From NCBI GenBank assembly GCA_022843805.1, contig JALHMY010000084.1, forward strand, positions 1 through 44,379: a stretch of DNA of 44,379 nucleotides. Direction: 5' to 3'. Positions 25,782 through 33,703 of the stretch are shown in pieces. Under the pieces are notes generated by a model that saw only the letters and a list, made by a program, of their open reading frames with translations, had not been told where the DNA came from and searched no databases. Within the stretch, counting starts at the first letter, position 1. Each line of letters starts with the position of its first letter. The translations under genes were made by a program, and so were the position numbers. The DNA is from Fuerstiella sp. (lineage in GTDB: Bacteria; Planctomycetota; Planctomycetia; Planctomycetales; Planctomycetaceae).

Positions 25782-27362
25782 ATGGCCGTACATCCTGTAC
25801 TGATCGACGGACACTGGATTCCAGGACAGGGAACATCGACATTTCAGTCTGTGAATCCTGCCACGGAAGAGAAACTGCCGGGCGAGTTTCCGATCAGTCC
25901 GTGGAGTGAGATTTCGCATGCCCTGGATGCTGCGTCAGCAGTCTCCAAAGAAACTCGCAACTGGCCGGGAAGTCGGTTCGCCGACTTTCTGGAATCGTAT
26001 GCGGAGGAGATTGAGGAACGCGCCGAGTCGCTGATTGAGGCGGCACATGCAGAAACCGCCCTGCCCCGCAGTCCTCGTTTGAAGGACGCAGAATTGCCTC
26101 GGACAATCGGTCAGCTTCGACAGGCAGCCACAGCAGCCCGAACGGAATCCTGGAGAAGCCCGATTATTGACAAGGCGAATGGCCTGCGTTCAGTGCTTGC
26201 TCCTATTGGGCCAGTTGTGGTGTTCGGGCCGAATAACTTTCCATTCGCATTCAATGGGATTTCCGGCGGTGACTTTGCCGCGGCCATTGCCGCAGGTAAC
26301 CCGGTCATTGCCAAAGGACACTCCAGTCACCCCGAGACCACTCGGATTTTTGCCGACGCTGCTCTGACTGCAGTGCGGGAATCCGGCATGCCAAAAGCGC
26401 TTGTTCAGCTTATCTATCGAACATCACACGAAGACGGTTATCGTCTGGTTTCTGATCATCGCGTTGGCGCGGTTGGCTATACCGGTGCGCGGGAAACCGG
26501 GCTGAAACTGAAGGCGGCCGCTGATGCAGCCGGAAAACCGATTTACCTGGAACTGTCGAGTATCAATCCGGTATTTGTGCTTGCAGGCGCACTTCGCGAA
26601 CGGGCAACCGCGATCGCCGATGAGTTCACCGGCAGCTGTCTGATGGGTGCCGGACAGTTCTGCACAAACCCCGGGGTTGTGGTTGTGCCGGCAGGCAGTG
26701 AGGGAGAATCATTTCTGGCAGCAGTTGCCGAACGATTTTCAAAGGCTGCCATCGGCACCATGCTGGGAGAAGGCGTCAGAAAGAGCTTCGCGGCCGGTGT
26801 TGATACTCTGCTCAAGGCGGGAGCCGTGCTGGTAACGGGTGGAAAACCGGGCGGTGGCAAAGGAGTATGCTTTCAAAATACTTTGCTGCGAGTCAGCGGC
26901 AGTGATTTTCTGAAGAATCCACCGATCTTTCAAACAGAAGCGTTTGGAAATGGTTCGCTGTTTGTGATGGCTGATTCGACCGAACAAATGGAGCAGATTG
27001 CGGAATCACTCGAAGGTAATCTGACAGGGGCACTGTACACGGATACGGCCGGCAGTGATGACAACGCGTACACAAGAATTGCTTCAGCACTGCGAACTCG
27101 AGTCGGTCGTCTGATCAACGATAAAATGCCAACCGGGGTCGCAGTGAGCGCCGCGATGAATCATGGAGGTCCATTTCCTGCAACCGGACATCCTGGTTTC
27201 ACCGCGGTTGGAATTCCGACATCTATTCCGCGGTTCGCAATGCTTCAAAGCTATGACAATGTTCGCCCGTCGAGGCTTCCTGCAATTCTGCAGGATAAGA
27301 ACCCCACGGGCGAAGTGTGGCGAAAGATTGATGGTCAGTGGACTCAGGGGGACGTGGCCTGA
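25782..27362 (+). CDS. NADP-dependent aldehyde dehydrogenase, 2-oxoglutaric semialdehyde dehydrogenase type
   Basis: A 526-residue ALDH-superfamily enzyme that oxidises 2-oxoglutaric semialdehyde (2,5-dioxovalerate) to 2-oxoglutarate, at the end of sugar-acid or hydroxyproline breakdown. Catalytic residues are E257 in YLELSSINPVF and C294 in GAGQFCTNPG; the cofactor loop VVVFGPNNFPFAF (145-157) and VGYTGARETG (231-240) are intact. Length (about 525) and motif wording fit the KGSADH branch rather than betaine or succinic semialdehyde enzymes. The start ATG 25782 has GGAAG before it. Upstream pathway genes (dehydratases) are not in the window, so the substrate remains inferred. It converges on kdsB with 27 nt between. 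Confidence 0.88.
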   Translation: MAVHPVLIDGHWIPGQGTSTFQSVNPATEEKLPGEFPISPWSEISHALDAASAVSKETRNWPGSRFADFLESYAEEIEERAESLIEAAHAETALPRSPRLKDAELPRTIGQLRQAATAARTESWRSPIIDKANGLRSVLAPIGPVVVFGPNNFPFAFNGISGGDFAAAIAAGNPVIAKGHSSHPETTRIFADAALTAVRESGMPKALVQLIYRTSHEDGYRLVSDHRVGAVGYTGARETGLKLKAAADAAGKPIYLELSSINPVFVLAGALRERATAIADEFTGSCLMGAGQFCTNPGVVVVPAGSEGESFLAAVAERFSKAAIGTMLGEGVRKSFAAGVDTLLKAGAVLVTGGKPGGGKGVCFQNTLLRVSGSDFLKNPPIFQTEAFGNGSLFVMADSTEQMEQIAESLEGNLTGALYTDTAGSDDNAYTRIASALRTRVGRLINDKMPTGVAVSAAMNHGGPFPATGHPGFTAVGIPTSIPRFAMLQSYDNVRPSRLPAILQDKNPTGEVWRKIDGQWTQGDVA

Positions 27363-27389
27363 GTCTCGCGGGAATTTACCGGAATCCGT

Positions 27390-28187
27390 TCAGGCAGCTC
27401 GTCGTTGTGGCTGGCTGCCGAACTGGCCTGGCAAAGTTCGCTGTGAGTGTCGGTGTACAAACGCCGCATAGTCTTCCGGAGTGTCAATGCCGGCGGTGGC
27501 ATGATTAATCACGGCCAGTGAAATTGTGGCGCCTGACTGAAGGGCACGCAGCTGTTCCAGCTTCTCCAGCTGTTCCAGAGGAGATGGAGGCATTGTAGTC
27601 AGCTGCAGCAGAAAATCCCGTCGATATGCGTAAATGCCAACGTGCAGCATCCACGGACATGGTTCACCATCTCGGAAGAAATCTTCAATCGGCGTATCTC
27701 GACTAAAGGGGATTGGCGATCGGCTGAAGTACATCGCCTTCCCCTGAATATCGGAAACAACTTTGACACAGCTGGGGTCTCTGACCATCGCAGCGCTGGT
27801 CATCGGTGCTGCGACAGTCGCCATCTGACATTTTGTGGTTTTCATTTCCTGAACCAGTGCCGTCACCACAGAAGGTTCAAGTTCCGGTTCATCACCCTGC
27901 AGATTGACGACTACGTCAGCGTCCGGGCAGGAGCGACGAGTGACTTCGGCGATGCGGTCCGTACCACTGTTGTGGTTTCCCGTCAGTTCTGCTCGCCCTC
28001 CAAATGCATACACCGCATCGGCGATTTCCTGGCTGTCAGTGGCCACGATGACATCGTGCAGCTCGGGACATTCGCAGGCGGTTTCCCAGACGTACTGAAT
28101 CAGCGGCTTACCGGTTACATTCAGTAAAAGTTTGCGGGGAAGTCTGGAGGACTGCAGTCTTGCAGGAATTATGCCAACAACCTTCAT
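27390..28187 (-). CDS. kdsB: 3-deoxy-manno-octulosonate cytidylyltransferase
   Basis: A 265-residue enzyme that activates Kdo with CTP to CMP-Kdo for lipopolysaccharide inner core synthesis. The family motifs are intact: IIPARLQSSRLPRKLL (6-21), VIVATDSQEIADAV, NSGTDRIAEV and VVNLQGDEPELEP, whose Asp binds magnesium; ending blocks LEQLEKLEQLRAL and GIDTPEDYA follow. The chosen start is ATG 28187, with GGAGG 6 nt upstream; a frame back to 28517 adds 110 residues that overlap the next gene. Presence of kdsB fits a Gram-negative type envelope, now accepted for Planctomycetes. It follows the PqaA-like gene in the same direction with a 106-nt gap. Confidence 0.95.
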   Translation of the reverse strand: MKVVGIIPARLQSSRLPRKLLLNVTGKPLIQYVWETACECPELHDVIVATDSQEIADAVYAFGGRAELTGNHNSGTDRIAEVTRRSCPDADVVVNLQGDEPELEPSVVTALVQEMKTTKCQMATVAAPMTSAAMVRDPSCVKVVSDIQGKAMYFSRSPIPFSRDTPIEDFFRDGEPCPWMLHVGIYAYRRDFLLQLTTMPPSPLEQLEKLEQLRALQSGATISLAVINHATAGIDTPEDYAAFVHRHSQRTLPGQFGSQPQRRAA

Positions 28188-28293
28188 CGGAACCTCCATG
28201 TCGTCGCCGCAAACGCTGAAAATCGTAACCCTGCCCCGCAACTCCGTGCGAAGGCCCGGCAGTGTATTCTGAAATTGCCCGAATCGACAAGAG

Positions 28294-29637
28294 TTACTTC
28301 CAGAATACGAGAGTTGACAGTGAGTACTGCAGCCCTTCGTACTCATATTGGGCTTCGCCAAACACGGCAACTCTCTCGGAATTGTTCCGAATTGCGTGCC
28401 CGGAGAATTTTTCGCCATTACCAGTGAGTGGTTTTGATTCCCATCGGGATTGACGGAAATCGTTGGAATCTGACGTTGCAACCCAAAGGCTGGCGCTCTC
28501 TGGCTTTGAACTGACATTCATAGACAGTCCAACGCGGTTGTCGACAATCTGAGGTTCCCAGGTCAGAACGGGCAGTTCCTTTCCGGCGACACTGTGACGA
28601 AAGAAGACGCCCAGGGTACGCAAAGCCTGGTCACGGCCATCATCCAGTCCGTGCCCCGCATTGGGAGCCCGGTGGATGTGTTTCTGCCCCAGGAGGTCGG
28701 ACCAGTACAGATTCATCGCATCAACTGACCAGTAACGATCGTTGGCACCCACAATCAGAAGTTTCGGCATGGTCAGCCTGGAGCGATAGGAATACGGATC
28801 CATCATCTTCCAGAGGTGCGATTCCGGACCCTGTTTTGGAATGCCATCTTCATGGACAAGTCCCTTGCTTGTGTAGTCAGCGATTTGTTCACTGTAAAAT
28901 CCCCAGGTCTTTTTCTGGTGCTGCATCTGAGCCGGAAAATTCAGCACGTCGATGACAATGGGGGCTGTGGCGACAATTCGAGGATCGACGGCCGAAGTCA
29001 GCCAGCTGGTCCAGCCTCGTTTTGAAGCGCCCGAGATCACGAAGCCCTGCAGGGGCTGATTGAACTGTTTAACTGAGAACTCTTCCAGTGAGTCCATCGC
29101 TTTGACAGCGCTCTTGACCATAGGAAACAGCAGAGGCCATGTCGAATCACCCGTTTCGAGATATTTCAGCCATGTTTCGGTAATCAGGTCGTCTTCCTTC
29201 CGCCCGTTCATCAGCGGCTGATTGGGAACCTGATGCAGCGTTGCAACTCTGGCGCCGCAGTAATTGGCCATCAGCAGGCCCATTCCCATGTCTTTGCCCT
29301 GGGGTACATTACCTGAGCTGCCACCGGTCACGAACAGCAGCATATGTTCTTTGTGCTTCAGCTCGGCCGGTTCATAGACGACGAGTGCATGCTTCCAGAC
29401 AATATCCTGCCACTTCTGAGATGTCAGTTCCAGACGATAGATTCTGCTGCCACCGATATCGAGCTTCTCGGCGAGATTCCATGCATAGTCCGGTTCCGGA
29501 CGCTTTACAAAGTCAAAGATATCCAGAGGGATTTCGCGTGAATCTGCCCCCGTCCTCTCGTCAGCGAAAGCACAGGATGACATCAGTAACATCGCAATAA
29601 AACCGCCACTGAATAATGTTCGATAAAATGATTTCAT
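28294..29637 (-). CDS. PhoPQ-activated pathogenicity-related (PqaA-type) alpha/beta hydrolase
   Basis: A 447-residue exported protein. A signal peptide ends near AFA|DE (residue 25). The fold is alpha/beta hydrolase with nucleophile S205 in GASKRGW, acid D300 in VGANDRYW and His H329 in NAGHGLDDG, as in the PqaA family. PqaA was named in Salmonella for its control by PhoPQ; its substrate is unknown, and the family is common in Planctomycetes. HMLLFVTGGSSGN (98-110) supplies the oxyanion region. It lies in the same direction as kdsB, the lipoprotein and the DUF1559 gene, with 84 to 106 nt gaps, so it might have its own promoter. Confidence 0.9.
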   Translation of the reverse strand: MKSFYRTLFSGGFIAMLLMSSCAFADERTGADSREIPLDIFDFVKRPEPDYAWNLAEKLDIGGSRIYRLELTSQKWQDIVWKHALVVYEPAELKHKEHMLLFVTGGSSGNVPQGKDMGMGLLMANYCGARVATLHQVPNQPLMNGRKEDDLITETWLKYLETGDSTWPLLFPMVKSAVKAMDSLEEFSVKQFNQPLQGFVISGASKRGWTSWLTSAVDPRIVATAPIVIDVLNFPAQMQHQKKTWGFYSEQIADYTSKGLVHEDGIPKQGPESHLWKMMDPYSYRSRLTMPKLLIVGANDRYWSVDAMNLYWSDLLGQKHIHRAPNAGHGLDDGRDQALRTLGVFFRHSVAGKELPVLTWEPQIVDNRVGLSMNVSSKPESASLWVATSDSNDFRQSRWESKPLTGNGEKFSGHAIRNNSERVAVFGEAQYEYEGLQYSLSTLVFWK

Positions 29638-29721
29638 GGATTCAGCAAGCTTTCAGGCAGACGTTCAGTCAGTGAGGATTACGGGATGTGTCCGAGTGGG
29701 AGCTGAAACAAAGAACGATTT

Positions 29722-30189
29722 TCAGGGGCCATCAACTTCAAATGTTACCGGTTCGGTCAGACTGGTCGTCACTTCTGTCTTCAGCGAGGATGACTGTCGG
29801 CTGGCGTATTTCCCTTTCAGCAAATCGGGCCCCGGTTCAATCATGCCCTGCATCATTTGCTGTGGAGTAGGTTTTACCGATGGGTCGGGCCATGTGATCG
29901 TCACAGTATAATTGCCGGGAGTAATTCCCTGGTCGACTCCGGATGCTAGTGTGAACATTCCATCGTCACCGACAACTCCGGAGGCCGTCAGACCTATTGG
30001 ATCTTCCGGATGGAACATCACCATAGCGCCAATCAGCGGCTGACCTTTTGACTTGACCGTTCCCTTCACCGGGACCAAAACCTTGCCACCAGAACACCCT
30101 GTGATCAGGATTGGCGGTCCGAGTGCAACAAGCATCAGCAATATGGAGAATACAGTGTGACGGGCAGACCGGCGACTCAGCGATTTCAT
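29722..30189 (-). CDS. Small lipoprotein, carboxypeptidase-regulatory-like fold
   Basis: A 155-residue exported protein. Residues 13-31 are hydrophobic and end in a lipobox ITGC (C32), so it should be a lipid-anchored envelope protein. The mature part (about 40-155) looks like one beta-sandwich of the carboxypeptidase-regulatory-like type: VPVKGTVKSKGQPLIGAMV, DDGMFTLASG and ITPGNYTVTITWP. Genes of this kind directly follow DUF1559 genes in many planctomycetes, as here. The DUF1559 gene reads into this one from 141 nt upstream, with a strong hairpin between, so this gene may be transcribed by read-through. Function is unknown. Confidence 0.85.
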   Translation of the reverse strand: MKSLSRRSARHTVFSILLMLVALGPPILITGCSGGKVLVPVKGTVKSKGQPLIGAMVMFHPEDPIGLTASGVVGDDGMFTLASGVDQGITPGNYTVTITWPDPSVKPTPQQMMQGMIEPGPDLLKGKYASRQSSSLKTEVTTSLTEPVTFEVDGP

Positions 30190-30269
30190 CCTGTGAAAAT
30201 TCCTGTGAAGGAGGGAAGAGCCTGATTGGATTGGAATTCTCCCTCACCGGCTCATGATAAGAATTGGAG

Positions 30270-30297
30270 AAAGCCCGGCTCTGGAAAGCCGGGCTTT
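30270..30297 (-). terminator. Hairpin between the DUF1559 gene and the lipoprotein gene
   Basis: An 11-bp perfect stem, AAAGCCCGGCT and its complement, surrounds a 6-nt loop. Only three T residues follow on the minus strand, so termination may be partial, letting some transcripts reach the lipoprotein gene. Confidence 0.6.
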
Positions 30298-30330
30298 AAG
30301 TGGTTTTCTGGTTATGGAGGGACTGAAACG

Positions 30331-31428
30331 TTAGTCCAGTCCAAACGCTTCACCGCCGTCTCGCGTGATGATTGCCGCAAGGATCGATGAGGCGATATTC
30401 TCTGAAATGAACCGTGCGGAACCATCGCCCAGCACAATCTGAACGCCGCCTGTGTGGAACGAATACAGACCATTTTCATTGACAATATTGATAGAGGCAC
30501 ATCCCGGTTCAAAGATGTTGTTCAGATTGCCACCACTGAATCCGTTGATTCGGCGGCCAATATTGTGATCACCATAAAACGTATTGAGTACCAGCCCTGC
30601 TCCGGCAAATGTAACAGAATTCGTAAAGGTACTGGCGCCGGTGGGCCGACCGCGATAATAGAGTTTCTGTTTGCCAGCAAGTTCGGCGAAGCAGATCGTG
30701 TTTGAAAGCCCGTCGGAGACACTGGCAAATTTGATCTTCCAGCGATTGACAAGATCATTGGAACCCAGCATGGAATTGTCAGTACTGCCGGAAGGAGACA
30801 TACCGGCACAGCCTGCGAGGCTGCTGTGAACACCTCGAATCGGAATGTAGTCGGTTCGAGGAAGTACGAGAGGACCAAGCGGCAGGCCCACTGTGGCAAA
30901 GTAAGGACCGTAGTCCGAAGGAGGTGAGCCAGGCGTTGACGGACAAAGAAACGCATTGATCTGTGCCGTCATTGCGGCCGGATTCAACGTTCCATACGCC
31001 GGCGGCATGTTGATGGGGTCGATATAAGAACGCTTCAGATCAAACATCTGATAAATGGCATTCTGCTCAAGATATGGCAGCAGATGAAACAGCGTTCCGA
31101 ATGTGGCTCGCGATCCATACGGATTCGGCGGAGTTGTCGGGTAGTCAGCGGGCGCAATATCGCGGGCGTAGGCGTGAATATAACCATAAGTGCCTTCGAA
31201 GTTGTGAACGGCCAGCCCCAGCTGCTTCAGGTTGTTCTTGCACTGCGTGCGCCGAGCGGCTTCGCGAGCCTGCTGGACGGCAGGAAGCAGCAGCGAGATG
31301 AGTATCGCAATAATGGCGATGACCACCAGCAACTCAATCAAAGTAAATCCACCGCGACGGTGCACAGGTGCAGTTGACACACACGCAGTCGACACACAAC
31401 GGTGACGACTCCTGCAGGAGACTTTCAT
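30331..31428 (-). CDS. DUF1559 pilin-like (pseudopilin) protein
   Basis: A 365-residue protein with a type IV pilin-like N-terminus: prepilin cleavage site RRGG|FTLIELLVVIAIIAIL, with G27, F28 and the conserved E32 at mature position 5, then a hydrophobic helix. The DUF1559 domain follows: QQAREAARRTQCKNNLKQLG (a near-invariant family block), a middle beta-rich region and the closing block HTGGVQIVLGDGSARFI. DUF1559 is hugely expanded in Planctomycetes and appears to be a surface or secreted structural protein. The leader is unusually rich in Cys and Arg. The start ATG 31428 has GGAGGAAG before it; a start at 31446 is less likely. A lipoprotein gene follows downstream. Confidence 0.92.
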   Translation of the reverse strand: MKVSCRSRHRCVSTACVSTAPVHRRGGFTLIELLVVIAIIAILISLLLPAVQQAREAARRTQCKNNLKQLGLAVHNFEGTYGYIHAYARDIAPADYPTTPPNPYGSRATFGTLFHLLPYLEQNAIYQMFDLKRSYIDPINMPPAYGTLNPAAMTAQINAFLCPSTPGSPPSDYGPYFATVGLPLGPLVLPRTDYIPIRGVHSSLAGCAGMSPSGSTDNSMLGSNDLVNRWKIKFASVSDGLSNTICFAELAGKQKLYYRGRPTGASTFTNSVTFAGAGLVLNTFYGDHNIGRRINGFSGGNLNNIFEPGCASINIVNENGLYSFHTGGVQIVLGDGSARFISENIASSILAAIITRDGGEAFGLD

Positions 31429-31834
31429 AGATGCTTCCTCCATCAATCCTGAAATCGTAAAAGGAAAAATTGCGGATCAAATAAACTGAAAAACTGATCA
31501 GCAAGTCATGCGTACACAGATGCTCATTCAGTTCGATCATATTGAAGAAGCATGATTCGTCTGTCAAAGCACAGTTTGTTAGAATCGCGTGAATCAACAC
31601 GATTCGCCTGTTCAGCCACATTTTGTTAATATTGTAAATTAAGTCGGATTTTTGGTGAGTGCTTTGAGTCGTGCCTTAAACGGGATCGTGGCCGTTCCGG
31701 CAAGGCGCAAGTGGATCTGCCGTCCGGCATTGATGCAGAGATTTCGCTGTATTTGACGTCGGATCCTTCGAACTGCTTGATGAACGACACTCAGCCCGCC
31801 AGAATTGAGGCAGGCGGATAAGGCGACCGGCAGG
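31429..31834. promoter_or_regulatory. AT-rich region upstream of the DUF1559 gene, with an imperfect 37-bp direct repeat
   Basis: About 400 nt without a gene. A 37-bp stretch starting at 31551 recurs at 31598 with about 27 of 37 bases the same (both begin CA[T/C]GATTCG[T/C]CTGT). Two spaced copies upstream of a gene suggest binding sites, but this is inference. No promoter boxes are assigned. Confidence 0.4.
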
Positions 31835-31920
31835 TGAAAACAAACCAATCACTGCCACACATGGGAGGGCGAAGCTCCTGCTGAGCCGAGAAAAGCTCGG
31901 CAGGAGCCTCGCCCTCCCGG
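31835..31920. repeat. Second copy of the family A element: flank plus a 24-bp-armed hairpin
   Basis: The hairpin arms are 31863-31886 and 31895-31918, with an 8-nt loop and two mismatches. The 26 bp before it (GAAAACAAACCAATCA...) match the flank of the copy at 11065 in sequence and length. Here there is one unit and one inverted half, where the first copy has four units and a half. It sits 50 nt ahead of the DUF151 gene. Confidence 0.85.
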
Positions 31921-31972
31921 TAAAAACGATTTTGCCGCTCGCCTAAAAACCAATGGTAAGGAGCAGTTTTCA

Positions 31973-32374
31973 GTGCCGGTGCTCATGGAGCTCAGTCGAG
32001 TCATTGTTTCGGAAATGAACGATCAGCAGGCCATCTACCTGAAAGAGGTGGGCGGGACACGCACGTTTCCTATTCTCATCGGCCCTTTTGAAGCGCAGAT
32101 CATTAATCGCCGCTTGCTTGAGGAGGCTCCTTTTCGTCCGCTGACTCATGATTTGCTTAAGAACGCCATCGAAATTCTGGGTGGAGCTCCCGAAGGCATT
32201 GTGATCTCGGATATGAAAGAGCACACGTATTATGCAGTGCTCAGGGTTCGGGCAGGCGAGACGGTCTATGAAATCGACTGTCGTCCCAGCGATGCCATCG
32301 CTCTGGCTGTCCACTACACTCCACCCCTGCCAATTGAAGTGGCCGAACATGTGCTGGCAGTTTCCGGCAATTGA
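31973..32374 (+). CDS. Bifunctional nuclease family (DUF151) protein
   Basis: A 133-residue protein that makes up one DUF151/BFN domain: VGGTRTFPILIGPFEAQIIN (near residues 26-45), PLTHDLL, the ILGGAPEGIVISD element and EIDCRPSDAIALAV. Family members have been reported to cut DNA and RNA, and a Thermotoga structure is known, but the role in most bacteria is unclear. The start is GTG 31973 with TAAGGAG 8 nt ahead; an ATG at 31985 is a second option. It begins just after the family A repeat and is followed by the secreted orphan 24 nt downstream, so the two may be cotranscribed. Confidence 0.9.
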   Translation: MPVLMELSRVIVSEMNDQQAIYLKEVGGTRTFPILIGPFEAQIINRRLLEEAPFRPLTHDLLKNAIEILGGAPEGIVISDMKEHTYYAVLRVRAGETVYEIDCRPSDAIALAVHYTPPLPIEVAEHVLAVSGN

Positions 32375-32398
32375 TGAATGCAGTGAAGGTGATGTTGG

Positions 32399-33493
32399 AT
32401 GAGATATTCGGGATTAATACCTGGTCTGCGTTGCCAATTTCAGGTGGTGCGCTGGTGTTGTTGCAGTCTGGCATTCTTCTTTTGCTGGTCAGCAGCAACA
32501 GGATTGTCAGCCGCTCCGCCACTATGGGGGATGCGGGCCGGGGACAGTTTCATTGTGGATGTCATGCTGATCCGATCCACTCAGATTGACATTCCCGAAC
32601 ATGAGCCCATCATTGCGAAGACGACAGAACAGCTCGAGGTGGACTATCGAGTGGAGAACGTCGCGCCGAATGGAACGATGTACGTCCGGGTCAAGGTGAC
32701 CGGAGGCGCTCGGAAGGGAGATCCTGAAGAGTCCGGACTGTCAGTGCTCGCCGATCAGCGTTTGAGATTGCTGGAGACGGTCGAACTTGTGATGGAAGTG
32801 GCACCGGATGGACTTGTTGAACGAATTTCGGCGGGTGATCGTGCAGCGATGATCAGTAACTTTTCCGGGCTGAACTCCGCCACGACAGCCTGGCTCGAGC
32901 AGTGTTGTTCCGACAACACTCTGATATCGTGGTTTGGCAGGCCATTTCTATTCAGCTCAAATACGAAATCTCATAAACCAGATTCCTCATGGGACCGATC
33001 CGATGAAGTTTCGCTGGGTGTACTTGGAACACTCAGAACGAATGTCAGGATTTCTGTACCGGATGAGGATGGCGAAGGAAAAGCCTCAGAGAATATCAAT
33101 CTTAGACTGACCGGGAACGGCCGGTTTGTACCGATTTCAGTTTCCGAAAAATCTGCCGCTGCTGCCCCACTGCGTTTTGTCAGTACTGAAGCTGTTCTGG
33201 ATGAATATTCCGGGACTTCTGTTCTGAGTACGACAGCTCCTCCGGAGTCTCGAGCCGCCGGTAATCGTCCACTGTTTGAACAACTCAATCTGAAAATCGT
33301 GCTGCACGGCTCCTGTGACATTCTTGTGGGAGCCTCGTCGCGAACCGTGAGTTTCCGGCAGGTTCAGACACACTCCTGGATACTTCGCTCATGGCGAATG
33401 GGAGGACCGTTTCCGCTGGGGGCCGCCCAGGACATCCCACTGCCGCAACCGCTGGCCGAGCCTGAACCAGAGCCAGAACCGGAAAAAAAATAA
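32399..33493 (+). CDS. Secreted protein of unknown function with acidic proline tail
   Basis: A 364-residue protein, not recognised. It starts with a long signal peptide (hydrophobic 22-38, cleavage near LSAA|PP). The mature part is mainly beta-strand in pattern, with EPIIAKTTEQLEVDYRVENV, LETVELVMEVAPDGLVERIS and a cysteine pair (CC) near residue 170. The C-terminus is a Pro-Glu repeat tail (PEPEPEPEPEKK type), as seen in some wall- or surface-linked proteins. It resembles planctomycete exported proteins with no assigned function. It begins 24 nt after the DUF151 stop, so an operon is plausible. The start is read from the signal peptide; the ribosome site is modest (GAAGGTGATG). Confidence 0.7.
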   Translation: MRYSGLIPGLRCQFQVVRWCCCSLAFFFCWSAATGLSAAPPLWGMRAGDSFIVDVMLIRSTQIDIPEHEPIIAKTTEQLEVDYRVENVAPNGTMYVRVKVTGGARKGDPEESGLSVLADQRLRLLETVELVMEVAPDGLVERISAGDRAAMISNFSGLNSATTAWLEQCCSDNTLISWFGRPFLFSSNTKSHKPDSSWDRSDEVSLGVLGTLRTNVRISVPDEDGEGKASENINLRLTGNGRFVPISVSEKSAAAAPLRFVSTEAVLDEYSGTSVLSTTAPPESRAAGNRPLFEQLNLKIVLHGSCDILVGASSRTVSFRQVQTHSWILRSWRMGGPFPLGAAQDIPLPQPLAEPEPEPEPEKK

Positions 33494-33703
33494 CGGCAAC
33501 CGGGCATTTCGAAGTACATCGGCCAATGAAGTGTCAGTTTGGGTGGAGAATCGAACCCAAATCCGGTTGACTGTGTCGAATTATTGCCAATCGTTTCGCT
33601 GACACCTGATAACTTGCCGGACTTGAGTTACAGACAGCCTTTGGCAACTTCGGATTCCGTCGAACGACGTTCCGTCAGTCGAAGTCTGCTGAGGGTCTCT
33701 TCA

